Assembly: GCA_964059195.1 (NCBI GenBank)
Contig: CAXKWD010000007.1
Span: forward strand, 55,093,620-55,157,619
Direction of reading: 5' to 3'
Source: Ectobius pallidus
Taxonomy: Eukaryota > Arthropoda > Insecta > Blattodea > Ectobiidae
Length of the DNA stretch: 64,000 bases
Shown here: positions 46,327 to 59,007 of the stretch, one piece after another
Layout of the letters: each line of letters starts with the position of its first letter
Numbering within the stretch: the first letter of the stretch is position 1
Notes under the pieces: generated by a model
Database searches by the model: none
Told to the model about the DNA's origin: nothing
Seen by the model: only the letters and a program-made list of their open reading frames with translations
Made by a program: the position numbers and the translations under genes

Positions 46327-49053
46327 ATAAATAAAGTATAAGCAACCATCATTGGTTGTTATGGATTGACCTCTTTTCAAGGCCCTTTTTCCGACGTACG
46401 GTTGAGTGAAACTAGTCGGACATTAAAATTACCATATCATGAGCCAGATTATGTTTATAAAATGAAGATAAAATAATACAGTAAGAAACACAAAGCGAGA
46501 AGACATGTTATTTTTATTTTTGACTCTAAGCTACATTCTACAAATCCAGAAGCTAATATTCTACCGTGAGATCTTTTCTAGTTTATAATAAAGCATCAAC
46601 TTGAATAGTTTCACAGAAGAGACCCCTGAAAAATCAATGAATACCTCCCACACGACAAGACCACCACTTGGGTTGACTACACGAGCACGTGCAGCTTGGG
46701 GGGGACAACCTTAATTAAACCTACAAGTATACGGTTGTGTATAAGCATCACTTTAATAGCATGATATTGTTTCCTCTGCCCTTGTTAAAACATTCTATAT
46801 TCAAGATGTATTTAACACAAGGGAACGGAGTTTATGTCTACTGTGAATCAGTCACAGCTATTGCATGCCTTGTCTATTGGATAGGTCGTCTTTACTTGGT
46901 AATGCAAGATTTCCTAATTGTAAGTATGGGTGAAATAGTGACCTCTTGTATTAGGCCTATAAATCCTTTTTTGTTTATTTTTTTAATATGTGTGTGGAAT
47001 GAATCGGTGAACACACTGACCAAGATTTAAAGTTATTAGATTTTTAACTATGACTGCGATGTTTAAGTCCTCCTGCAAGCGACATTTAAAAACGTCTTCA
47101 CATATTTTCAGAGCATTTTTAAATGTTCAAATGTTTTGAGACCACGTGTCTGAAATCTTTATGGAAGGTGCCGGTACTAAAGCTAAGAAACACATTACTC
47201 GATACAGGCTAGTAAAAAGTTTCAATTTTTAAAACAGCCTTTACACTATGTTACTCAAAACTGAAGTTTCAGATTAAACAAGATAAAATCGGCAATCACT
47301 TGTGTTTAGATTTAAAATTCATTCTGCTCCATTTTTCCTAAAAAATATCAGTGGTAGTTAAAAATAACTACAAATGCACAAATGTTGGAGAACATAAAAT
47401 GGAAAGATATGTTTTTTCTTAAGTGAAATACTGGAGGTTACATAAAATTCAATAGTGCATGTGAATTATTAATTTACTACACTAAAAAGGTAAATAAATA
47501 TATTTCAAATTTCCAGCTTTAATATAGTGGAAAATAAAAAAAAATTGCACCTATTACCTTCCTTTAACGTACGGAACTCGAACAATCACTGAAAACCGAC
47601 AAATTAACAAATAAACTAATAATATGGTAGAACAAAGAATGAGAAGAACAAGAAAAAACCTAGAGAAGATACGATATTCCTCGGAATTCTTATATTATGC
47701 TTTTTCCGCGTACCTGATCGAGGGAAAGCACTGAAAAACAATTCGCAAAAAATGTCGAACAGTACTCGTTTCTGTACCATGAAATTGTAATATTGTGGTA
47801 ATTATAAAAGAAGCGTGAAGGAATTTCTTCTCAAAACCAATTAGAACGGATCTCTTATAAATGGATACAAATCTCACAGGTGTTTGTAAGCGTCCATCTT
47901 GGATCAGAAGTTATTTTTTAATTGTTCTATGATTGATCTATATCCGGTATTTGCCATCACACAAACAGAAAAACACACACAAGGAAGCTGATACCCCACA
48001 GATAAAATACATAAAGGGGTCTAAAATCACGCGAATCATTTCATTTATCCATGGCAGCATTTTATTTTTTAGAATTTATATAATTTAATTTTTTTAATAG
48101 TTCGTTTTAAAAGCTACAAGATACGACGAATGAGAAAACTACAAGAAAAATCAATACTTCACATTACTTAAATACCGTATATTACTTTATTGTAAATTTT
48201 TCTTTTGAAGAATTTTCGGAACATCAGTTAGGAGGCCAGGGAAAGTAGCCGTGCAAAGTATTCTGCTTGTATGGCGTTTGACGTCAGATTGTTAGGGTGA
48301 CCGGACTGACCAGAAAAACTTCTTTGGTGCATCTTTGGCAGCTTCCAAACAGCAAAGCGCTGTGATGTCGGCCTGGTTTCAATGGCATCGAACGACCTCT
48401 GCGGCATTTGGCTAGACATCATTGCACTTTTATATTCCTACTTCTTTCTATTTATAACTAGGCAGAAGTAAATTTCAAATGTCATTAAAGAGGTGAAAGA
48501 AACTAAATCTTAATTTCCAAAGAATCTACAAAGCAAAGAATGCACCATGCACATCATACCTCAACAGGTCATCAGGCCACGAAGTATCGAAGCAAAGATA
48601 TAACAAAATTATACATACTCAACGGGATTAAATCGTGTAATCACTAGGGCCCGGATTTGAAGGTTTTAACCTATTTTTTCCCCAGCTTCCTAAATAGTAC
48701 ATTTAAACGTATTTTTAGTACACGCTCCGCAAAGTGGCTGTTTCTTGAACTGCCAACATGCCGGAAAGTAGCACTTTACCTTACTAGTTCGGTAAAGTAA
48801 TTTTACCGTACTAGGCCGGTCAAGTTGCCATGGTAACCCCTAGTGGACGTAATTCCAACGGTGGTTCCCAGATGTCTCTACAGTGTCTCCCAATGAAGGC
48901 TAAGTTCAATTTTAAATGTTAAGGGCTTTATTATTCATTGTCTATTAACAAGCATAGTAAACCTTGTCATTTAGAAATCTTGAATTTAAGAAATAAATTC
49001 CATAATAATAACATTTTATATTTTTCATGATTAAGGGTGGACGCGAATGCATC
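46327..49053. other. Intergenic, no gene supported
   Basis: The longest frames (46737-47030; minus 48422-48228) have no recognisable domain. At 48650-48670 a CTAGGGCCCGGATTTGAAGG phrase resembles the TIR of the hAT at 54483-55572 and may be a solo end. Confidence 0.4.
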
Positions 49054-49061
49054 GCTTAGAC

Positions 49062-49494
49062 CAGGGGTTCTCAAACTTCCTTTATTCGAGGACCCCTTTA
49101 ATTGTTAATGTTGTCAATGCGGACCCCTAAAAAATGACCCTGTACTATTTTTACTAATGTTGTAGTAATAACCATTTGAAATATATTTAATTCAAAACGA
49201 AAAGCTACAGGATAGAAAAAGAAAGCAGTCTGTTTGTTTAGATACATTTTTTAATTTCTAACATTGAATTCAATTGCAAAACGACTTGACTCTTAGTATT
49301 AATTAAAAAAAATTACCAATGGAACAGTTTTTGGCCTATAGTAAAATACTGTACCACTAATTTCAGTGAGAAGGATGGTGTTGTATTTTGCTTTTGACAA
49401 TCTCTGATATATTGGGTTTTATTTTTGAAAATTTCAGCCTTAAATCTAATTCAATATTAAAAAATCTCCCGCGGACCCCTCAAACCATGCCCTG
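49062..49494. mobile_element. hAT MITE (433 bp)
   Basis: It starts CAGGGGTTCTCAAACTTCC and ends, inverted, CAGGGCATGGTTTGAGG. GGACCCC is shared just inside both ends. An exact 8-bp TSD, GCTTAGAC, lies at 49054-49061 and 49495-49502. There is no ORF. Confidence 0.88.
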
Positions 49495-49502
49495 GCTTAG
49501 AC

Positions 49503-50034
49503 TACGAGTGCCAGTTGAAAAGAGCGAGTTCCGATGTCAGCCTTAGGCACCGGCCGCCTTTACCCCCAGGATTAATTCTGGTACTCATTTCTGTTAAGAG
49601 GCTGAGTCGACCCCAGGGCCGTAGTGCCACCAGAAGGATCAGAACAAATGAAAAACTCCAACACACATACTTCCAGGCGAAAGTGTGCAGCGTTGCACGA
49701 ATGACGTACCGCGCGGTCTTTTGTTTGTCTATTGCCTTTACGAGCACACGTTTTCACGAGCATTTTGCGCACCTGCCTAAACCCGAGCGATAAAGCTTGT
49801 GTGTGAGGGAAGCTTCTAGTTGAGATATAAAAAAAATAATTATTTATTATTACTATTATTATTATATTTCGCCCCAAACCCATGCAAGTTTCTGCACCAC
49901 CTTAATTAATTTATATGTATACATCATGGAACGTTACGTTCATGTCAACAAAAAAACTGGGAAAAAGTAAGGGATCCAGCCCTAAATCCATCCAGTATAT
50001 AACAATACATCCTGTGATTTTACCTTAAAATAAA
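49503..50034. other. Intergenic, GC-richer block then AT-rich
   Basis: Overlapping frames on both strands at 49502-49883 show no domain. Confidence 0.35.
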
Positions 50035-50080
50035 TACAGTCAACCCTCGATATAACGCCACCATTCGTTCTCTAACATTA

Positions 50081-52563
50081 AGGGTGGCGTGCACCATCCA
50101 GGAGTAAATCTTACTAAAGTAGTAAATTTAAGACGGAGACCTGGAGTATACAAGAACCAGTACATCTGTCTCACTCTTAAGTCATACTAATGTATGTGCT
50201 AGAGTGAGACAGACAAACCGGTTTTTGTTACGTAAGGTTCCCTTCCTAAATTTACTACTTTAGTGCTACTCTTTTAGTAACTTACTCTTTTAGTTGGTGT
50301 TGGAGAGCTCAATTGATAGTTACTTCTTTAGTTGTTACTAAAGTAGTAAGCGATTTTTACTAAAGAAGTAGTCGAATTCTGCGCAGAACAGAGCAGAAAC
50401 GTTAGTGCAGCGCAGCAGAACACGTGCATTTCAATTGCCAGTATTATTCAAGTGCCAGATAATGAAAAGGAAAGGTTCGCTGAAACAATGAATATGAATT
50501 TGGGTTGTTCCAAATATTACTAATGATAATCTTCATGTTTTAAAATAGGTCTAATAGTAATGTTTTATTCATTACTAATTTTAATTCCTTCAATTGAGTA
50601 TTTTCAGTTTAGTAGCCTACTTATGAGTACTGTGATTACAATTTTTGTGCAACCTATTTCTGTATTATAATGCAAACAATTGGAATTTCCAGTTGATTTT
50701 CATAATTGATTCACTGTCAATATTATAATTATTTCTCTCATAATAATAATAAAGTTCTAAAATATATTAAAATATTTATACTTCCTAAAGTTACATATTC
50801 TTCCCCAAAACCGATAAATCAATTATTCTATAGTTGTTTATCATAAATCTCACTATAATGAATTATTAATACTTATTGACTGTTTAACAATATTAAGAAG
50901 TATTACACAAAATCATGAAAAAGGGGGGATAAAAAGGATAACAAAACTAATAAGGGGCATTATGTTTCTGTTCTTTTTCAAATGCACAGAACATTTACTT
51001 AAAAAATATTACCTTATAAAAATAATAATATTACAACTGAGAAATGTAATATTTAAACAAAAAATGGCGGTACAAAATTTCGGAAGCTATGAACTCCAAT
51101 AATAATTATGTAGATGGTTGTGTGTTTAAAAATAATTTCAGTGACTACTTCTCTAGATCCTGTGCAGCTTCAACCTCCGGGCCCCACCTTAAAATTTTCT
51201 TTCGGCACTCATGTTGGCATTTTTTTTCTATATAGTTTATAATGCTTCTCACTTTCCTGTCCACAGGGTTAATTAAATAGTTAGCAGCATACTATAGACC
51301 TGCAGCATCTGTTATAGTTTATTCCCAAACATGAAAGTCTCGTCTCACTCCACCATTCGAGACTTGGGGAGTCTTTAAGGAATGGTTTTACAATGTACGC
51401 TAATCCCAGAGTCAGTCAAATTTTCTTCCGATGTGGCCTGTTTGGACATTTTTACACCTGGGTTAGAAAAAAGGACATATTATTCATTAACACTGCGGGT
51501 GCAACTATTGAACTTTTAGCTCTTATAATTATTATTATAATCTGGCATTCGCAATGTTGTGCTTTAAGTTAAGCTATAGAAGTGTAATGTAATAAAATTA
51601 ATTTACAATAATTACATTAAATCGTTTAACAATGAGAATCACCTATTGTTCAGTAATTCTATGGTTAAGTAGCAGGGGGAAGTGTTTTCTGGGTAGCTCC
51701 AAGAACGGAGGCTTTCATTTATTGGAATGTATTATACCTCGCCGATATCTGTATCCATATGATTAGCTTGAAATACATCGTCGTTTTCTGACCCAAAGTT
51801 AGGGAGAACTGCAACATCTAAAGGCCGATCCAGCTAGGAAGATATTTAAGAGCACATGAGCTCCTTGTACCGTGCAATGCAAACGTCCCTTCCACTCACT
51901 CTTCCCCTCACCTTTGGTGGACGTCTTCCTAGTTGGATCGCTCTCCGCAATGATATTTCCACATTTGACTGGCTGAAATCACATGGATGTAGCGAGAATC
52001 TGACATCGTTTCTTCCAAACGCCAAAATTTCATGTAAGGATTTATGAGTTTAATTATTTACGTTATTAAATGCCCTACCAGGTATGGTTCGCTTAATATT
52101 TATTAAATCACCTGCCACAACTCTCATTTTTGGTATACCTTCTTCATCTCAATAACTTATCCTCAGTTTGAACTATGTAATCCATTTAATGTGATATGTA
52201 ACTCATAACTCACGCAAATGCCACAGAACACACTTACTACACAACTTTACTCCACCCCCTGAGTAGGAGTAAATATTGGCCTTATTTACTCCACAACTTA
52301 CTACATTAATAACGTACTCCGTGTTGGTGCTCTCCACCACTTGTGGAGTAAGTTCATTTACTCTGGGAGTAAATAAAATTTTTACTTCTTTAGTACATTC
52401 CTCTATGTTGAAAGCCGCCGAGTTTAGTTTACTCCTGGTTGGTGCACGCCGTCCTTACTAAAAGAGTACGGTTACTAAAAGAGTAGCTTACTAAAGTAGT
52501 TAGAACTAAAGAAGTAAGGCTTACTAAAAGAGTAAATGGCATGAGTTTGGTGCACGCCACCCT
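50081..52563. mobile_element. Unclassified TIR element, copy 2 (2.5 kb)
   Basis: The termini AGGGTGGCGTGCACCA match perfectly over 16 bases in inverse orientation. TA flanks both sides (50079-50080, 52564-52565); TTA also fits. It is very similar to 27129-29644 by eye throughout, with small indels. An internal inverted copy of its own left end sits near 52430-52455. It has no transposase. Confidence 0.88.
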
Positions 52564-53088
52564 TAGTGCCACAAAGCGAGGGTGACACTAAAACGAAATT
52601 TAATTTTTAATATAGAAATGGCATATTATAGTGCTGTTTTAATTTATTGTACTGTTTAACGAAAGAAAATTAAATAAAAGACAAATATAGAACTTTATCA
52701 CAAAATAAAATACTGTACAGTAACTCAATTTATTACAGTATATGTCCAGTGCTACAGTACACAAAGGGGTTGAAAATCATATGGGTTCATCAAAGTGATT
52801 ACTGTAAATGAGTAACAGTTAAACCTGGATGGATACTGAACTAAAAGAAGTGAAAGTGGAATGCCTCATGGTATGAAGGGCTCTCTATACCTGCTCCACC
52901 CTCACATGGGCTGTCTGTCCAACTTCTTAACATAGCTTCCCCATTCCACCGCACTACATTTACAGTTAGTGGCAGGGGAACACCCACTTCTTGGAAATAT
53001 GGTTCATTATGTTTCTTAAATGATCTTCTTAACATTTACGTCAGGTATTAAAGAATTCTAGAACTGAAAGAAAAATCACTGCAAGCTA

Positions 53089-54422
53089 TCTATCTTCTAT
53101 ATACCACATGTCACATGTATGTTCCCGCATCACTTGAGAACGGCTCGACCAATTTGGGTGATTTTGTTGTTGTGTTTGTAATTATCAGGACAAGGTTTGT
53201 ATGAAAGAAAATTTTCGGAAAATCCACGGAAAAAGTCGGAAATTAGAAATGAGGCACAGCTTGAGAGTTCTGCTCTCACACGCTTACATAACAAAATAGA
53301 AGTGTGACATAGGCACAGTTTCAGAGTTCTGCTGTCACATCTTTTCATAACAAACAAACAAAAACACAAAAAATGTGCGAGTCTTGCAGTCAAGCCAAAT
53401 CGAAAGTGTGTATGATGTATTGTATGTGGGTATGTATGTTCCCTATACAAATCTACATTTTCTTGACCAATTTGCACGAAATTTTGCACATATACCCAGT
53501 TAAGCCCGAGAAGTAAAGCGATCAACATTAAAATTCAAACAAGCCACTCCTTCCCTTGAAAATTTATTTAATTTCAGAAAATAATATACTCAAAAGATGA
53601 AATGCAATTCAATTATCATGACAATAGTGTATTGTTTAGAGTGTTCACATAGGGCTTTGGGAACTATATAATACTGGGCTTTAACAAATTATGATGTTAT
53701 ATATGTAATATTTTTGTGAAAATAATTCTTGAAGAATGAAATCCACGAAAATAAAGCACAATGTGATGCAGTCAAATAACTTTCTCTACGCTTGACATGG
53801 AAAATATCATTTTTCTCACTTCACATTTTGATGTAAAATAAGCGGTCGTATTGCAAGGACAGCTTAAGGGTTTGCCAATGAGTATGCTATATCAGAAGTG
53901 GTAAAAAAAAATCCTATCCACTGATACGATATTCATAACTGAAGGCTTTGTATTAGTTGAGAAATAGGGAAGTTTATCAGAGGCCGTAAGCATCTAAAAG
54001 AAGACAAAATGGGATGGAACATTATATTATGTCCCAGGTTTTTGGGAAGGAAAGTATGAAAGTGATATTGAATTTCTTTTTTATTTCAGCCCCGAAATGG
54101 TTGTATGGTAATATGAGTGAGAAATAAAATTTTGTGTCAAGACAATACAATCTTATGTAACTGGAATTTCTTTTTCTTCTTATTTTAACCCCTCCCAAGC
54201 ACAGTGTATAGAAGCAACAGAATGCAACATTCGACATCCTCTATGAGCCATATCTAGAGTTTTCTGAGGGAATAGTTTGAGTGTGATGTGTCGTTCTTCC
54301 TCATTTAAAATTCTACATACATATTACATAAGAACCTTAAGTTTCAAAATTGAAAGTCCTCCATAAGTTAACTTCAAATTACAAAATACAAAACCCGGGC
54401 AACGCCTGGCCTTTTAAGCTAG
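53089..54422 (+). mobile_element. Non-autonomous Helitron (1.33 kb)
   Basis: It starts TCTATCTTCTATATACC after A (53089) and ends CCCGGGCAACGCCTGG, a short spacer and CTAG before T (54422). Its first 350 bases match the 5' end of the Helitron at 37395-39548, and its last 170 match that element's 3' end. It has no coding sequence, so it shows the form without the transposase insert. Confidence 0.85.
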
Positions 54423-54613
54423 TATTTTATAAAAATCTTGTCTTGAATTCACTGGCACTAAATGAATTGGTATGGTCATGAGTAAAGCCCGGATTTTCAT
54501 GCACTATCAAACTTAAAAATATGCATGCATTCATGCACTATCGTATCTCCAAATATGCACAATGAAGGGCGAAACATGCACTATCAAAAATCCGCACTAT
54601 ACTGCAATATATT

Positions 54614-54826
54614 TCAATTTATCTTAAAACAATATACAACAACGAGTTTTTCCAAATTCTCCTCACTTAAACTCGTGTGTTTATCAGTTAGGACATTCTT
54701 GAACGCAGAAAAGGATCTTTCTACTTCACAAGAAGTAACAGGTGCATACTTAAGGGAAGAAATTTGACTGAGGGTGAGATCGAATTCCATGTCTTTTACA
54801 TTTTCTCCACATAATACGTCTTTCAC
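54614..54826 (-). pseudogene. hAT transposase C-terminal fragment
   Basis: About 70 codons include LKYAPVTSCEVERSFSAFKN and ENLEKLVVVYC, the hAT dimerisation block with its catalytic Glu. The N-terminal two-thirds is deleted. It is clearly related to the end of the intact transposase at 638-2510. Confidence 0.88.
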
Positions 54827-55111
54827 GTTTTCAGAAGTTTAAGATCAGGGTTTGAACTAAGTACCTTCTTAAGTTTTTCTCTGACTGTCACACCCGTTTC
54901 TCCACAACACGATTCTAAAAATATATTCAAAGTCTTCAACAATGGCTAGTGACTGACAAATTCAAGCAGTGAACATTCTGTTTAGCAGTTTTCTTTCAAA
55001 GGAAGGTGGTGGGGGTCGGCGAGTCGGAATTTTCTTTTGTAGCCTTGTGTATTATATTACTGTTTATTTAGGATAAACAGTAGCTTGCACTCTCAAATTC
55101 ATGCAGGTGGC

Positions 55112-55269
55112 AGACTCTGTTGCCAAGTCAATCAAAATATTATATCATTGGTAATGCAATACACCATTTTTACGTTTCTTTGAAAAGCCAAGACTCTGTT
55201 GCTAAGTCAATCAAAATATTATATCAATGGTAATGCAATACAACATTTTTACGTTTCTTTGAAAAGCCA
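55112..55269. repeat. 79-bp tandem duplication
   Basis: The unit starting AGACTCTGTTGCCAAGTCAA at 55112 repeats at 55191 with about three differences. It lies inside the deleted hAT element. Confidence 0.93.
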
Positions 55270-55580
55270 AGATTTTAGGGAGGCATATTCAAAATATGCA
55301 CAGTTATGCATGGTAACTTGATATTATGCACTAAAACCAGAAAATGGGGGTTTATATGCATTAAAAACGTCTGAATATGTTACATTAAGCCCAAAAAATC
55401 CAAAACATGCATTATGCATGAATTTTGCCGTAAAAAGGCCGAAATATGCAAACATGCACGGAAAAAATATGGTTATTTGGAATCCATAAGTCGTGTAATG
55501 TGTAACTACAAAGATTGAGAAGTGTAACCAAAGTATATAAAAACATGCATTTGCATGGAAATCCGGGCTCTAGTCATGAG

Positions 55581-56394
55581 GTTACTTAAAAGCCATTTCA
55601 TAATTACGGGTGGGACATTCTAGCAAATTATAAAAACTATTTTTGTTTATTACGTATCTTAAATAATAAACTAGAATTGGTTCTTCACATTCTGTAAAAT
55701 TTACAATGCCTTCTCCTCCATACTATATGCAAAGCATTATTTAAAATTATTCAAAATCTGTTACTGGTGGGACATAATTTGGACACTAATTTTAATGATG
55801 CAAAACAAAACCTCATTTTCTGTTCTGCTATTACCGTTAGGGTCTTAATGTTGTTATTAATGAAGGTATGAGGGATTAAATACAAATTATAAACTGTTTC
55901 CAGGTTGTCAGAACATTTATTTAACTCATCAATAATAATTTAACAAAACTATCACGGCTATGGGTGGGACAAAAATTTCCTTGTTTGTTATTTTACATAG
56001 TAATTAACCACACATATTTTTTGAAGTTAATCTTATACCAAATTATACCTTAAGATGTACATATTCTCAAATGAAAATGGACATAGCTGATTACTCTTGA
56101 CTACTTGGTATTAAAGAGTGTTAAAATCATGCTAAAAATGGCAAAAAAAAAAAAAAAAAATTAACTCAATGCAATAAATAAGTAAATCGACAGATTTTAC
56201 ACATGAAATCACTTCAAATACACCTAAGCCCTTAATATTCAGAGAATTTGAGAAACTTATATTTGACCACCCAATTACAATAATTTTATAGCTTCTCTCT
56301 TTGAGGAAAAATTCCCATATTTTATGAAATGGCTGTTAAATGTATTTTATATATGGGAGAAGATCCGTTCACTTGCATTTATTGGCACAGTACG
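55581..56394. other. Intergenic within nested region, no gene
   Basis: Three GGTGGGACA phrases (55609, 55766, 55963) and an 18-A run near 56143 are the only notable features. Confidence 0.4.
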
Positions 56395-56633
56395 AGGGTG
56401 GCACTATATCGCACTATAATGAGGGACATTATATCGAAGGTTGACTATAATTAATGATAACCTATTTACTGAAGCAATCTTATCGACTTTAGCTAAAATT
56501 CTGGGCAAACAAGTTGACCAACACGACAGACCTCGCAGGAGATATAAGGAACAGATTCAGAATTCAGTATGCCCTATTAAACTAATATCTGTTCATAACG
56601 TAACCAACCTAACCTAACATAAAAAGTTATTCC

Positions 56634-56782
56634 TCAGGTTCGCGAGCGACCCCTGGTGATCCCGTAAGGGGATATTCACAGCTGATTTGTTACCGTCTAC
56701 TCAAACCTAAGGACACACACACGCCCAGTCCTGAACCCGGGACAGACATTTTTCACTACTGAAAAATCCCCGACCCGGCCCG
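56634..56782 (-). repeat. 5'-truncated SINE copy
   Basis: The minus-strand body matches the SINEs at 35327 and 45175 from GGGTCGGGGATTT-like sequence to the GAACCTGAGGAATAAC end. The tRNA-like head is missing. Confidence 0.85.
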
Positions 56783-56914
56783 ATGTTGGAAATGTTTTCC
56801 TCTTGCATCCACACAATACTGGCACCTTTTTAGAAAATTTTCTTTCACGTGCATAAGTTCAGCTTCCAAGACAAAGTTCATTTCTCTTCTAATAGGCCTA
56901 TGTGATATTGTCTT
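56783..56914 (-). pseudogene. Tc1/mariner-superfamily transposase tail, minus copy
   Basis: The minus strand carries HVKENFLKRCQYCVDARGKHFQH, the extreme C-terminus of a Tc-like transposase. It is interrupted at 56915 by the Kolobok-like element and continues beyond it at 60581 (LEEL-encoding DNA). A near-identical tail in the opposite orientation lies at 60654-60793. Confidence 0.7.
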
Positions 56915-57163
56915 TAAAGGCCCTGTTAACTTAAAAAATGCATTTTTAGGTGAAAGCTGGTTTAAAAAGAGCATATTTAGAGATTAGTTTGTGCGAAAAC
57001 CCGAGCTTTCTATGTTTAACCGTTCGCCTGCAATCCAAGTACAGAAGTTCCGCCTATAGTGCAGTATGACGTCACCGCGCCAAGCCAGCACTGTGAGGAA
57101 GCATTGGAATGCCAGCCATATGTAGCCGACACATCAGTCTGTGTTTGCTAATTCATTGCTGGT

Positions 57164-57475
57164 GTCATAGGCGTAACGAGGGGGGGGGGGGGTTGGGGGT
57201 TTGAACCCCCCCCCATTGATTTAAAAAAGGAAAATTGTATAATTTTTAAGTCTGCCCATAAATTACTAAATAAAAGTATAAAGCGTGGGAAGCTTAAAAC
57301 TCGTTACTGTGCGTCTTAATTTTTAAAATTTTCCGGGGGAGGACCCCCGGAAGCTTAAAACTCGTTATTGTGCATCTTATTTTTTTTAATTTTCCGGGGG
57401 AGGATCCCCGGACCCCCAGACCCCGCGGATGTAATAACCCCCCATACAGTATGGTCGGCCTGGTTACGCCTATGG
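57164..57475. mobile_element. hAT-like MITE in Kolobok-like element
   Basis: It starts CATAGGCGTAACGAGG and ends, inverted, CATAGGCGTAACCAGG, with an 8-bp TSD GCTGGTGT on both sides. The interior has G-runs and a doubled AAGCTTAAAACTCGTTA block (57290 and 57351). Confidence 0.82.
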
Positions 57476-57527
57476 CTGGTGTCATCTTGTGTGTTGAAAT
57501 TATTATAAATTTAAAGTTTCTCGTGTC

Positions 57528-58030
57528 ATGTCTGGAATCAGGCCACATCAATTCGAGCCGAAATTATAAGGTCAGATGAAGAAAATACTGGGAATGCTGA
57601 CCGTGTAAATAGTACTGATCAATGCAACTGTGGTGAATATGTTTTTTCAGCGATTCAAAATGAATGTTTCTGCTGTTCTGAAAGTGTTATGATAAGGGAA
57701 GTGCTGACTGCATTACATTCTCATAATTCCCTTCGTTCTGTTGTATTAAATAGGGACACATTGAACACTGCTAGGCCCCTTATGATGGTGAGAGCTGAAT
57801 CCAATTTTGAAAGGGAACAGTTACGAGTAGCGAACAATAGGAACATGCGTTATGTAGCTTACAGACAATTCGTCTACTGGATTAATTCTTGGAAGCCCTT
57901 CGGAAAAGGCAATAGAAAAATCATACCTTCATGCATAGTTAAACAGATTAGGAACGAATACCCTGAGCCTAACAAAGAGTACAGACAATTTCAACCTGCT
58001 GACGGAAGAGATATTTCGTATTTTGATTAA
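57528..58030 (+). pseudogene. P2X7 C-terminal-domain-like protein
   Basis: The ATG at 57528 starts MSGIRPHQFEP, a familiar opening of these proteins. One frameshift near 57560 is needed before an acidic linker. Then come CNCGEYVF and ECFCC (zinc-binding cysteines), and MRYVAYRQFVYW, IIPSCIVKQIRNEYP and a short end at 58030. This cysteine and aromatic pattern is that of the cytoplasmic ballast domain of vertebrate P2X7 receptors, which also exists as stand-alone proteins in invertebrates. No membrane segment or channel part is present. It lies inside the TTAA element, opposite in strand to the transposase. Its role in transposition is unknown. Apart from the frameshift it is complete, so it may be recently inactivated, or the shift may be a splice or sequencing matter. 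Confidence 0.78.
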
Positions 58031-58316
58031 TTGAAATTTTAACCCTGAATCCACAACTACGGTGAGGTTAAAACATGTTATACAGAGTTTTTAAAGTCAA
58101 CTCAATCTTCTTTTTACAGTACTAGGCTTATGTCTGTAAAATATTTACTTTGGTCATTTATTTTCATGCAAGTGAAAGAACAATTAAATCCTAGAAAAAA
58201 AAGTATTTAATTTAAATTTTGCTGTAAATAAGATCAAAGTTGTATACTAAATTTAAACTAATAATTAAATACCGGTACTGTAAATATATATCGAAAGTTA
58301 CTACTGGACAAAGTTG

Positions 58317-59007
58317 TTACTGCGGTATCTTTAAAGTTCTTGGAATCTCGAAAGAGAATCTCTCCAAAGCTTCCAGCGATTCAGGATGTGCCACTGGAGC
58401 GATACATCGTGGAACATCTTTAGCCAGGTAGGGATCTTCCACAAATTCAATGTTTGAATTATTCACGTAATGTAATACCCTGTTCACTATGTCATTACGC
58501 CACTCGTTACTTTTACTTTCATAAACTGAAACCATTACCCACTTTTTTTTGTTGGTTTTGAGTATTTCAGTTTTTCACTTGTAACGTTTCTGTTTACATT
58601 ATAGTTATAATCCATAGTCGCCAACATCGATTGTAGTACCATTCCGTCGTAATTAAAGTGAATCTTTTTCGGCTTGTATTTTAGTGCGACATTATGATAA
58701 GACTCTAAATGTCCTGTATGACAATAGTTCTTTGCGTGCTTCAAATCTTCAATGAAATTCCTGTTTTTATAACAGATGACAGTAACATGTAATCGTTTGA
58801 CTCCGGTCTGATTCATTCACTTGCTTCATCTTCAATAATTTTTTCATGTTCGCACTGATTAATTGCGTTAATTCCAGTCCAGCTATGTACATTGGAAATA
58901 TGAAATAACACCGATTGAAATTTTTAAACCAACACGGTTTGTCCCCTCCACAAGTCTGACATGACCACCATAGGTGGTTAACAATGCTGACTTTCCAATA
59001 ATAATAA
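58317..59007 (-). pseudogene. Kolobok-type transposase, C-terminal part
   Basis: The minus strand from 59007 reads WWSCQTCGGDK, HSW-like and then HAKNYCHTGHLESYHNVALKY. Next come KKIHFNYDGMVLQSMLATMDYN and, after a frameshift near 58540, a tail with EWRNDIVNRVL to 58317. The HTG-LE-YH and HF-Y-GM motifs match a transposase class I associate with Kolobok-like elements. The N-terminal region is cut off by Helitron insertions at 59008. Confidence 0.65.

Larger units (their letters stand above)
54483..55572 (-). mobile_element. Deleted hAT element with transposase C-terminus
   Basis: The ends are TAAAGCCCGGATTTTCATGC and inverted TAGAGCCCGGATTTCCATGC. An exact 8-bp TSD, GTCATGAG, lies at 54475-54482 and 55573-55580. 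Only a transposase 3' end remains. Confidence 0.9.
50037..56447. mobile_element. Pogo/Tigger-like ends enclosing nested elements
   Basis: The left end is CAGTCAACCCTCGATATAAC. The right end, inverted, is TAGTCAACCTTCGATATAAT, and TA flanks both (50035-50036, 56448-56449). CAGTcAACC-TCGATATAA ends are typical of pogo-like families. Inside are the 2.5-kb element, a Helitron and a hAT fragment. No pogo transposase is recognisable in the rest, so the two ends could also come from one deleted element. Confidence 0.6.

Noticed and set aside
48228..48422. Minus-strand 64-codon frame as a host exon
   Set aside because: The composition looks somewhat coding-like, but there are no splice sites, no homology I can name and no extension on either side.
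57528..58030. P2X receptor gene
   Set aside because: There are no transmembrane helices or extracellular ligand domain, only the cytoplasmic-domain-like part inside a transposon.
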